Shown here piece by piece: positions 16,077 to 23,354 of a DNA stretch of 64,000 nucleotides (positions are counted from its first letter, which is position 1; every line of letters starts with the position of its first letter). The notes beneath the pieces were generated by a model that was not told where the DNA came from, did not search any database, and saw nothing but the letters and a program-made list of their open reading frames with translations. The stretch lies in assembly GCA_964599235.1 (NCBI GenBank), contig CAZRDX010000004.1, positions 12,659 through 76,658 on the forward strand. Direction: 5' to 3'. The position numbers and the translations under genes were made by a program. The DNA is from DRPN01 sp964599235. Its GTDB lineage: Bacteria > Bacteroidota > Bacteroidia > Bacteroidales > VadinHA17.

Positions 16077-18317
16077 TTATTTTTCTTTTTCCTCGTCCAC
16101 GACCTTTTGATCCTGTCTGCCTTCCGGATCCCGGACCTCGGCCTCATTTTTCTCTGTACCGTTCTGTACTACCGCCTCGCTCCCGCCATCTTTCCCTTCC
16201 GCCGTCTCTTCCGTCCCCTTTTTTCTGCTGTTCTTTTTCTTTTCCCCGTTCTTGATGTTCCCAGCCATGGGAATCTCGGCCATGTTCTTTCTTTCTCCGA
16301 AGATCTCCACGAGGTCTTCCGCGAAGATCACCTCTTTTTCGAGCAGTTGTTCGGCCAGGCGACGGTGTTTCTCCCTGTTCTCGAGGAGGATCTTCTTGGC
16401 CCGTTCATAGGCTTTGGCCACCAGTTCCTTCACCTCCTGGTCGATCGTCTCCGCCGTCCGTTCACTGTATGGCTTGGTGAATCCGAACTCGCTTTGTCCG
16501 GTGGAGTCGTAGAAACTGATGGTCCCGATCTTCTCGCTCATGCCGAAGTAGGAGACCATGGCATAGGCCTGTTTGGTCACTTTTTCCAGGTCGTTGAGGG
16601 CGCCGGTGGAGACGGTGCCGAAGACCACCTCTTCGGCGGCGCGGCCGCCCAGGGCAGCACATATCTCGTCGAACATCTGCTCGCGTGTGGTGATCTGTCT
16701 TTCTTCGGGCAGGTACCAAGCAGCGCCGAGCGACTGGCCGCGGGGTACAATCGTCACCTTCACCAGCGGATGGGCGTGCTCCAGGAGCCAGCTCACCGTG
16801 GCATGACCCGCTTCATGGTAGGCAATGGTTTTCTTCTCCTCCATGGTGATGATACGGCTCTTCCGTTCCAGTCCTCCCACGATGCGGTCGATGGCATCCA
16901 TGAAATCCTGCATGTGCACGCTCTTCTTACCCCGCCGGGCGGCGATGAGGGCCGACTCGTTGCAGACGTTGGCAATGTCGGCACCCGAGAAGCCGGGAGT
17001 CTGCCGCGCCAGCAGCTCAACGTCGATGTCCTTGGCCAGCTTGAGCGGTTTCATATGCACCTTGAAGATCTCCTTCCGCTCCTTGAGGTCGGGCAGCTCG
17101 ACATGGATCTGCCTGTCGAAACGTCCGGCCCGCAGGAGCGCCTTGTCGAGGATATCCGCCCTGTTGGTGGCGGCCAGGATGATCACGCCGGCATTGCTGT
17201 CAAAACCGTCCATCTCGGTAAGCAGCTGGTTGAGCGTGTTCTCCCGCTCGTCGTTGGCCCCGAAGTTGGGGTTGCGGCCACGCGCCCGCCCCACCGCATC
17301 GATCTCGTCGATGAAGACGATACACGGCGCCTTCTCCTTGGCTTGCTTGAAGAGATCACGCACACGCGAAGCCCCCACACCTACGAACATCTCCACAAAG
17401 TCGGAACCCGAGATGGAGAAGAACGGTACGTTGGCCTCACCGGCCACCGCCTTGGCCAGCAACGTCTTGCCCGTGCCGGGAGGACCTACCAGCAACGCCC
17501 CTTTCGGGATTTTGCCACCCAGACTGGTATACTTCTTCGGGTTCTTCAGAAAGTCGACGATCTCCTTCACCTCCACCTTCGCCTCTTCCAGACCGGCCAC
17601 ATCCTTGAAATCGACCTTCACGTGCGAGTCCTTGTCGAACACCTTGGCTTTCGACTTGCCCACATTGAAGATGCTGCCCCCTCCACCTCCGGGCCCGGCA
17701 CCCATCTTGCGGAAGATGAAGATCCAGATCATCACCAGAAGCAGGAAAGGCAATATCCACGCCAACAGATTGCCCCACACATCAGCCTTTACCTCGTACT
17801 TGATCTCGATCTCTTCCGAATCCTTGTAACCATACTTCTCCTGGGCTTCTTTCAGCTTTTGCTCGAAAGTCTCCACCGAACCGATGTGGAACTGGTACTG
17901 GGGCTGCTCTTTCCCCATGTTGGTTTTCCTCTTGGGCACCCCCTTGTAACGTCCCGACTCGATCGCCTCCTCCTTGAGATAGATCTGAGCCAGATTGTTA
18001 TTGATCACCACGATCTTTTCAATGTCGTGGTTGGGGATCATCACGTTCTTCACCTCTTTCCAGGTGGTTTCCTTCACCCGCGCCCCGGAATAGAAGAACT
18101 GCATCAGGATGAACCCGACACCCAGGATCAGGTAGAACCACAGCAGTTTGTTCATATGATGCCAGGGCGAAGGCCGTTTGTCGCCGGGTTTTTCTCCGCG
18201 TGGCGGTTTCATGCCGGGAGGCATCTTCATCCCCCGCGGATCCTTTCCGCCTCTGGCGTTGTCCGCCTTCTGCCGGATATTTTTATCCTGGTTGGTCTTT
18301 TTTTCGTTGTCCCTCAT
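16077..18317 (-). CDS. ftsH: ATP-dependent zinc metalloprotease FtsH
   Basis: A 746-residue AAA+ membrane protease. Two transmembrane helices (~45-65 and ~190-210) flank a periplasmic domain. The AAA module has Walker A GPPGTGKT (~residue 277), Walker B CIVFIDEIDAVGR and the SRH region DILDKALLRAGRFDRQIH. The zinc site HEAGH is at ~500. The C-terminal ~60 residues are a Lys/Glu-rich disordered tail and the N-terminus (1-45) is unusually long and rich in Lys, Pro and Gly. It degrades misplaced membrane proteins and regulators. It starts 14 bp after rsfS. Confidence 0.96.
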   Translation of the reverse strand: MRDNEKKTNQDKNIRQKADNARGGKDPRGMKMPPGMKPPRGEKPGDKRPSPWHHMNKLLWFYLILGVGFILMQFFYSGARVKETTWKEVKNVMIPNHDIEKIVVINNNLAQIYLKEEAIESGRYKGVPKRKTNMGKEQPQYQFHIGSVETFEQKLKEAQEKYGYKDSEEIEIKYEVKADVWGNLLAWILPFLLLVMIWIFIFRKMGAGPGGGGGSIFNVGKSKAKVFDKDSHVKVDFKDVAGLEEAKVEVKEIVDFLKNPKKYTSLGGKIPKGALLVGPPGTGKTLLAKAVAGEANVPFFSISGSDFVEMFVGVGASRVRDLFKQAKEKAPCIVFIDEIDAVGRARGRNPNFGANDERENTLNQLLTEMDGFDSNAGVIILAATNRADILDKALLRAGRFDRQIHVELPDLKERKEIFKVHMKPLKLAKDIDVELLARQTPGFSGADIANVCNESALIAARRGKKSVHMQDFMDAIDRIVGGLERKSRIITMEEKKTIAYHEAGHATVSWLLEHAHPLVKVTIVPRGQSLGAAWYLPEERQITTREQMFDEICAALGGRAAEEVVFGTVSTGALNDLEKVTKQAYAMVSYFGMSEKIGTISFYDSTGQSEFGFTKPYSERTAETIDQEVKELVAKAYERAKKILLENREKHRRLAEQLLEKEVIFAEDLVEIFGERKNMAEIPMAGNIKNGEKKKNSRKKGTEETAEGKDGGSEAVVQNGTEKNEAEVRDPEGRQDQKVVDEEKEK

Positions 18318-18331
18318 CTTGATTTGCTCTC

Positions 18332-18706
18332 CTATAACTCATCGGCCAGGTCCTGCCGTCCGGCATCGGCCCATAATCCTTCCAGATCATAGAAATCACG
18401 GTACGGTTTCTCAAAGACGTGAACCACCACATCCCCGTAATCCAGGAGGATCCACTGTGCATTGCGGTAGCCTTCGCGATGCCACACCCGCTCACTGAGA
18501 TCTTCCCTCACCACCTCTTCCACCGACTCGGCGATGGCGGTCACCTGGGTGTTCGAATCGCCATGACAGATCACGAAATACCGGCATACCGCCACGTCGA
18601 TCTCTTCCAGATCCAGCACCACGATCTGGTGCCCTTTTTTCTTCCTGATACCTTCTATGACTTTGTCTCTGATCTCTTCAGAGGTAACTTCTCTGATCGT
18701 TCCCAT
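18332..18706 (-). CDS. rsfS: Ribosome silencing factor RsfS
   Basis: A 124-residue RsfS/Iojap protein. The core has KGHQIVVLDLEEIDVAVCRYFVICHGDSNTQV, WHREGYRNAQWILLDYGDVVVHVF and YRDFYDLEGLWADA, all family-typical. It binds ribosomal protein uL14 on the large subunit and blocks subunit joining when nutrients are low. The ATG at 18706 is used; the frame extends only to a GTG at 18712. The -7 element at 18715-18722 leaves a very short leader. First gene of the operon with ftsH, DUF2007 and cdsA; divergent from birA. Confidence 0.93.
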   Translation of the reverse strand: MGTIREVTSEEIRDKVIEGIRKKKGHQIVVLDLEEIDVAVCRYFVICHGDSNTQVTAIAESVEEVVREDLSERVWHREGYRNAQWILLDYGDVVVHVFEKPYRDFYDLEGLWADAGRQDLADEL

Positions 18707-18714
18707 ATTCACCG

Positions 18715-18722
18715 CAAAGTTA
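18715..18722 (-). promoter_or_regulatory. -7 promoter element for rsfS-ftsH operon
   Basis: TAACTTTG on the minus strand, an exact TAnnTTTG, only 8 bp before the rsfS ATG at 18706. Transcription would begin almost at the start codon, so the mRNA may be nearly leaderless. Confidence 0.5.
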
Positions 18723-18855
18723 ATGAAAATAAAGTTATTTCCTTTTCGGGGCGGTAGCAGCTTTCTTTCCGCATGAGAAACTCTCTGCGAAGATCGCTGT
18801 GGAGCGGCCGTCTGCTTTTTTGTATCTTTCGTGAGCGTTCTATGGAGGAAAGTGT

Positions 18856-19617
18856 ATGGATGAAGGGCTGAAGAAGGTCATAGCCGGTGTGCCGGTATGG
18901 GTGTTCGGCGAGGTTGTCTCGACGCAGGAGGTGGCGCGGGCGCTGGCGGAGCGGCCCGGGCAGGGGACCCCTTGGGCTGTGATGGCGGCACATCAGCGTG
19001 CCGGGCGGGGACGGGGTGATCACCGCTGGCTCTCCTCGCCGGGTGACGACCTGCTCGTCACGGTGGTGTGGGAGCCCCGTGAGCTGGCGGCGGCCGGTCA
19101 GTTCCTGCTCTCCATGGCCACCGCCCTGGCCGTAGCCCGCACACTGGCAGCCCATCACCCCGCGGTGCGCATCAAGTGGCCCAACGACCTCTTCGCCGGC
19201 GGCCGCAAGATCGCCGGCCTCCTGCTGGAACATACCCTCATGGGCGACCGCATCCTGCGCAGCTACCTCGGCATCGGCATCAACCTCAACGAACGCACCT
19301 TCCCGCCCGCCCTTCCAGAGGCGGTGTCGCTGGCCATGCTCACCGGACGGCATTACGATGCCGAAACGTTCCTCGCCGCCCTGCTCCCTCCCCTGCTGCA
19401 TGAGCTGGAACGTGCCGCCGGCGGGGAGGCCCGCACACTGCACCAGGAGTATGAGTCGTGGCTGCTCGGCTTCGGCGAACGGCAGCACTTCCGTGCCGGC
19501 CGCCGCCACTTCACGGCCGTCATCGAAGGAGTGGACCGCTGGGGGCGCCTGCTGCTGCGCCACGACGACGGCACCCTACAGGCCGCCGCCCTCGACGAGG
19601 TGACCCTGCTGCAGTGA
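18856..19617 (+). CDS. birA: Biotin--[acetyl-CoA-carboxylase] ligase
   Basis: A 253-residue monofunctional biotin protein ligase, lacking the N-terminal DNA-binding domain of bifunctional BirA. It shows STQEVA, AAHQRAGRGRGDHRWLS (biotinyl-AMP binding GRGR), KWPNDL and GGRKIAGLL. A C-terminal small beta domain follows. It activates biotin with ATP and transfers it to the carrier lysine of acetyl-CoA carboxylase and similar enzymes. GGAGGAAAGTGT precedes the ATG. A one-mismatch -7 box (TATCTTTC, 18823-18830) lies upstream. It is divergent from rsfS, a common arrangement in Bacteroidota. Confidence 0.94.
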   Translation: MDEGLKKVIAGVPVWVFGEVVSTQEVARALAERPGQGTPWAVMAAHQRAGRGRGDHRWLSSPGDDLLVTVVWEPRELAAAGQFLLSMATALAVARTLAAHHPAVRIKWPNDLFAGGRKIAGLLLEHTLMGDRILRSYLGIGINLNERTFPPALPEAVSLAMLTGRHYDAETFLAALLPPLLHELERAAGGEARTLHQEYESWLLGFGERQHFRAGRRHFTAVIEGVDRWGRLLLRHDDGTLQAAALDEVTLLQ

Positions 19618-19625
19618 AGGAAGGT

Positions 19626-20048
19626 CTATTTCGGCCGTCCCTCCCGGAAGTCGAACGTCTCGATGTGGGAGGCCATCTTCTCCAGGAAATCTTTCAGGGG
19701 CCGCTCCGCCAGCGCCCGCATGAGCAGGGGCAGCGACGCCTCCAGCAGGAGATCCACGCGGCTGCCCTCCCCCTCGCCGGCAATGCCAACCTCCAGCGTC
19801 AGGGAGATCCCCATAGGGGCTTCTCCGGCAAACAACAGACGGCGCGGAGGCTCCTGCTCACGGAGGGAGAGCACCACCTTCCCCAGCCCCGGCACCGAAA
19901 AAGAGCAACGATCCGCCTCAGCCTCCCACTCCTCGACCTCTCCGGCAGGAATGAACTCGTTGAAATGCCGGAAATCCGACAAAAAACCATACACTTCCTC
20001 CGGGAGATATGGGACGGTGACCGTCCTGCTTCTAAATTGTTGTGCCAT
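19626..20048 (-). CDS. SRPBCC (START-like) family protein
   Basis: A 140-residue protein with the helix-grip fold pattern: VTVPYLPEEVYGFLSDFRHFNEFIP at the start, alternating beta-strands (RCSFSVPGLGKVVLSLREQEPPRRLLFAG, SRVDLLLEASLP) and a long C-terminal helix (LAERPLKDFLEKMASHIETF). This cavity fold binds hydrophobic ligands. No ligand or enzymatic residue can be read. The ATG at 20048 (MAQQFRSRTVTV) is chosen over the open frame to 20102, which runs into pyrE. It follows pyrE by 13 bp and is probably in its operon. Confidence 0.8.
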   Translation of the reverse strand: MAQQFRSRTVTVPYLPEEVYGFLSDFRHFNEFIPAGEVEEWEAEADRCSFSVPGLGKVVLSLREQEPPRRLLFAGEAPMGISLTLEVGIAGEGEGSRVDLLLEASLPLLMRALAERPLKDFLEKMASHIETFDFREGRPK

Positions 20049-20061
20049 CGGATAAGTTTTT

Positions 20062-20703
20062 TCAGGCCTGCTGTTCCTGGCCCCAGACGGCGGGGTTCTC
20101 ACGCCATTGCCGCAGGGTGACCAGCTCTTCTTCGCGGATATATCCCGTGTTTACGGCCACCTCCAGAAGATGATGGTAGTCGGTGAGGGTGTGAAGGGGG
20201 CACCCGGCCTCCCTGAAACGCTCACGGGCCACGTCGAAGTCGTAGGTGAAGATCGCCACCATCCCCAGGACGGGCACACCGGCTTCGCGCAAGGCCTCCA
20301 CAGCACGGAGGCTGCTGCGTCCCGTCGAGATCAGGTCCTCGACCACCACCGTCTGGCGTCCTTCCACCACCTCTCCTTCGATCAGATTGGCCAGGCCATG
20401 GTCCTTCGGTTTGGAACGGACATACACAAAAGGCAACTGCATCAGATCGGCCACCAGAGCCCCGATGCCGATAGCTCCCGTAGCCACACCCGCAATACCC
20501 TCCGCACCCGGATAATGCTGACGGATCAGCGTGGCAAAAGCCTCCTTGATACGGTCCCGCAACCAGGGATACGACAAGGTCTTGCGATTATCACAATAGA
20601 TAGGTGAACGCCACCCGGAAGCCCACGTAAAAGGGTTTGCAGGTGATAATTTAATTGCTTTAATTTGCAGAAGATTTTCTGCCAGTTCTTTTTGTGTGTC
20701 CAT
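20062..20703 (-). CDS. pyrE: Orotate phosphoribosyltransferase
   Basis: A 213-residue enzyme with MDTQKELAENLLQIKAIKLSPANPFTWASGWRSPIYCDNR, a typical OPRT start. The PRPP-binding loop is VVVEDLISTGRSSLRAVEALREAG. It joins orotate to PRPP to form OMP in UMP synthesis. The ATG at 20703 is certain because the -7 element at 20708-20715 lies just upstream and the ORF beyond it is non-family sequence. Head-to-head with the Nudix gene, only 7 bp between their start codons. Confidence 0.95.
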   Translation of the reverse strand: MDTQKELAENLLQIKAIKLSPANPFTWASGWRSPIYCDNRKTLSYPWLRDRIKEAFATLIRQHYPGAEGIAGVATGAIGIGALVADLMQLPFVYVRSKPKDHGLANLIEGEVVEGRQTVVVEDLISTGRSSLRAVEALREAGVPVLGMVAIFTYDFDVARERFREAGCPLHTLTDYHHLLEVAVNTGYIREEELVTLRQWRENPAVWGQEQQA

Positions 20704-20707
20704 AGTG

Positions 20708-20715
20708 CAAATGTA
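20708..20715 (-). promoter_or_regulatory. -7 promoter element for pyrE
   Basis: TACATTTG on the minus strand, an exact TAnnTTTG just 4 bp before the pyrE ATG. It overlaps the ATG (20711-20713) of the divergent Nudix gene. The pyrE transcript would be leaderless or nearly so. Confidence 0.5.
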
Positions 20716-21334
20716 TAAAGTTTTTTTCGAGAACAGGATCGTATATCTGACGGATGATTTCGCCAAGGCATTCCGTTACAATTACGGGTTGTTCTACAAG
20801 TTCTATGACACAAAGGAGCTGGCAGAGCTGATCAAGCTGTTCGGCTATCTCACCAAGATCAAGAAGCTCTTCATCTTCCACCGCGACGTGGAGCATCTGT
20901 TCTCGAGGTTCGCTTCGCTGTTCAGGGTGGTGGAAGCCGCCGGGGGAGTGGTACGTTCTTCTTCGGGCAAGGTGCTGGTGATGCAGCGGCGAGGCAAATG
21001 GGATCTGCCCAAGGGCAAGAGGGAAGAGGGTGAAAAGCCTGTGGAGGCCGCCCTGCGCGAGGTACAGGAGGAGACCGGTCTGAAAGACCTCCGGGCAGGC
21101 GACCCTATCACCGTGACCTACCATACCTACCTGCTCGACGGCCAGCCTGTGCTCAAAAAAACCACGTGGTACGAAATGACCTACAGCGGTGACGAATCGC
21201 TCGTAACCCCGCAAAAAGAAGAGGATATCACCGAAGTGCTGTGGCTCATCCCCGAGGACATGACCATGATCCTGGGCAACACCTACCTCTCCATCATCGA
21301 CGTGCTGCGGGAAGCGAAGCTTCTTCCTTTCTGA
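20711..21334 (+). CDS. Nudix hydrolase
   Basis: A 207-residue protein. Residues 1-70 (MYKVFFENRIVYLTDDF...FIFHRDVEHLFSRF) are a lineage-specific N-terminal part of unknown role. Residues 75-200 are a Nudix domain with the box at 102-124: GKREEGEKPVEAALREVQEETGL. It would hydrolyse a nucleoside diphosphate linked to another moiety; the substrate is unknown. A possible promoter (TTTG 20636-20639, 20 bp, TTAATTTG 20660-20667, one mismatch) lies inside pyrE. Its 3' end overlaps the convergent TlpA-like gene by 41 bp. Confidence 0.85.
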   Translation: MYKVFFENRIVYLTDDFAKAFRYNYGLFYKFYDTKELAELIKLFGYLTKIKKLFIFHRDVEHLFSRFASLFRVVEAAGGVVRSSSGKVLVMQRRGKWDLPKGKREEGEKPVEAALREVQEETGLKDLRAGDPITVTYHTYLLDGQPVLKKTTWYEMTYSGDESLVTPQKEEDITEVLWLIPEDMTMILGNTYLSIIDVLREAKLLPF

Positions 21335-22745
21335 TCAGACCTTTCTCTTCCAGGAGGTCACGGAACTCTTTCTCGAAATTCTCGGTCGGTGCTGGAGCGG
21401 GCGCCCACACCACACGTCCTTCGGGATCCAGAAGATAGTAGACAGGATAGCCTTTCACACGGTAAATACGGGCTACATTACAGGCGAGGTCGCATACCAG
21501 GAAAGGCCAGGAATAGCCTTTTGTCCGGACGAAAGTTCTGAGCTTTTGCGGCTCGTTGTCGATGGCGATGGTCACCACCTGCAGATGGTCGCCGTACCTG
21601 GAGAGCAGTTCCTGCAGGAGGGGGAACTGACGCAGCGAGCTGTAGCTGAGTCGGCTGGAGAAGTTGAGCAGCAGGTATTTGCCGTGCAGGTCGGCTAGCC
21701 GAACGGTTTTCCCCTGCAGGTCGGGCAGGGCGAAAGGGGGAGCCGGGCTGCCGGGACGCAGCAGGCCCAGACGCTTCACCACGTTGTCCGCCACACGGTG
21801 CAACGCCGTCGAAGCGACCGTGGCAGCATATCGCTGCAGCAGAGCCCACAACTCTTTCTCGTCGTAAGTCTTGTTATACCAGGCATCGTAGATACCTTTC
21901 AGTGCCACCAGGTCTATGAAGTCCTGCCGGACGATGCCCAGGTCGTCGGCAATGAGCAGGCGCAGACTGTCGGCCTCCCCCTCCTTCACCACGGCATTGA
22001 GACGTTCCACATGACGATGACGCGTGAGATAATGGAAATAGTTCTCGAACACCTGGTTGAAGAGTTCCATGTAGGCCCGGTTGTGAAGGGATACACGGCC
22101 GGCGAAACTGCGGTAGCGGGTGAGCACCTCTTCGCGGCGGGGGAGGCCCATAGTCTCGACCAGGGCCACACGCGCCTCCATCCAGTCGAGAAAAAAAGGA
22201 TCGCGGGCTGCAGCAAAGCTGTCACGGAGGGCCGCCACCGCCCCGGCGAGCAGGGTATCCTTGCGCCGCACCGCCACCATCGAAGCATGACGGTAAAACA
22301 TAGGCGTGAACATTTCCTCGAAACGCAGGATGAGATAGTTGAGCTCATCCGGGGAAGTATTCATCGGCAGCCAGGGATGCACATCGGGACGGAAATAGGG
22401 ATTGAGCATGTCCTGCACACTCTTCTCCCGCAGCGGCGGCAGTGCAAGATGATAACGCATGCCCGGCCGCACGAAAAGATAGAGGTCATACTTGCCGGGG
22501 AAAAGATGCACCTCCAGGGTGGTCACCACCGGGAAGGTGACCGAAAAAGTGCCGTTCTCCTTCACTTCGAGCCATCCCAGAGTATCGGGAGTAAGGGTGA
22601 TGTAATCCGAATAGGTGATCACCGGAAAACGTCTGCCGGCCCACTGGCTGGCATCTTCGCCGAAAAGGGTCACGGTGCCCTCACTCCGGCCCGCTCCTTC
22701 CGCCAGGAAGAACACCCCCCACAGCAAGAGCACGAAACGGTTCAT
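21294..22745 (-). CDS. Secreted TlpA/thioredoxin-fold protein without CXXC
   Basis: A 483-residue protein with a signal peptide (1-23). Residues ~30-330 are a helical/beta N-terminal region common in Bacteroidota thioredoxin-like exported proteins. Residues ~333-475 are an AhpC/TlpA-like thioredoxin domain: GSPAPPFALPDLQGKTVRLADLHGKYLLLNF and VKGYPVYYLLDPEGRVV, including the cis-Pro (GYP). Where redox-active members have WCxxC, this one reads SSRLSYSSLRQ. The two cysteines (VCDLAC) lie elsewhere, so it is unlikely to be a normal disulfide reductase. Its start overlaps the coaD stop by 4 bp. Confidence 0.8.
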   Translation of the reverse strand: MNRFVLLLWGVFFLAEGAGRSEGTVTLFGEDASQWAGRRFPVITYSDYITLTPDTLGWLEVKENGTFSVTFPVVTTLEVHLFPGKYDLYLFVRPGMRYHLALPPLREKSVQDMLNPYFRPDVHPWLPMNTSPDELNYLILRFEEMFTPMFYRHASMVAVRRKDTLLAGAVAALRDSFAAARDPFFLDWMEARVALVETMGLPRREEVLTRYRSFAGRVSLHNRAYMELFNQVFENYFHYLTRHRHVERLNAVVKEGEADSLRLLIADDLGIVRQDFIDLVALKGIYDAWYNKTYDEKELWALLQRYAATVASTALHRVADNVVKRLGLLRPGSPAPPFALPDLQGKTVRLADLHGKYLLLNFSSRLSYSSLRQFPLLQELLSRYGDHLQVVTIAIDNEPQKLRTFVRTKGYSWPFLVCDLACNVARIYRVKGYPVYYLLDPEGRVVWAPAPAPTENFEKEFRDLLEEKGLIRKEEASLPAARR

Positions 22746-23233
22746 TGTCCGCTTTCTTTGTCACGACGGTATGCCGAGAGGTCGATCTCGTCGGGCAGGA
22801 AACGCGAGGCATCACCACCGTAACGGATCACCTCCCTGACAAGCGTGGAGTTGATGAAAGTGTGCTCAGGCAGCGTGAGGAGGAAGACCACCTCGATCTC
22901 CTTCTCCATGGCTCGGTTCACCTGGGCTATGGCCCGCTCATACTCAAAATCAGCAGCCGTGCGCAGCCCGCGCAACAGGAAACGGGCACCCACCTTCCGG
23001 CAGAAATCGACCGTGAGACTGTTGTAAGAAGCCACCTCGATCCGCGGCTCGTCGGAAAAAACACGGCGTATCCACTCCAGACGCTGCTCCAGCGGGAAAT
23101 ATTCCGTCTTCTCGGTGTTGGTGCCGATGGCCACAATGATCTTGTCAAAGAGCCGCAAACCCCGCCGGACGATCGACTCATGACCGATGGTGAAAGGATC
23201 GAACGAACCCGGAAAGACCGCAATCCTCTCCAT
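22742..23233 (-). CDS. coaD: Phosphopantetheine adenylyltransferase
   Basis: A 163-residue CoaD with MERIAVFPGSFDPFTIGHESI, which holds the nucleotidyl-transferase TIGH motif at ~15-18. RFLLRGLRTAADFEYE and the C-terminal ISSTxVR-like INSTLVREVIRYGGD are also present. It transfers AMP from ATP to 4'-phosphopantetheine, the penultimate step of coenzyme A synthesis. The ATG at 23233 is preferred over the open frame to 23266. A one-mismatch -7 box (TACCTTTC, 23255-23262 on minus) precedes it. Coupled to the TlpA-like gene downstream. Confidence 0.95.
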   Translation of the reverse strand: MERIAVFPGSFDPFTIGHESIVRRGLRLFDKIIVAIGTNTEKTEYFPLEQRLEWIRRVFSDEPRIEVASYNSLTVDFCRKVGARFLLRGLRTAADFEYERAIAQVNRAMEKEIEVVFLLTLPEHTFINSTLVREVIRYGGDASRFLPDEIDLSAYRRDKESGQ

Positions 23234-23354
23234 GGGCAAAAGGTTTAGTTCTCCGAAAGGTAACAATTAAAATCGTGGGGAGCAAAAGCTTCGTCGGCGG
23301 ACGGATGATCAGTCAGACCTCAAAGTGTTCCTGTCTGACATGTGAAGAAAAGCC

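Noticed and set aside
23312..23339. Terminator between coaD and lon (GTCAGAC/GTCTGAC inverted repeat)
   Set aside because: A 7-bp inverted repeat with a 14-nt loop is present, but no U-run follows on either strand.
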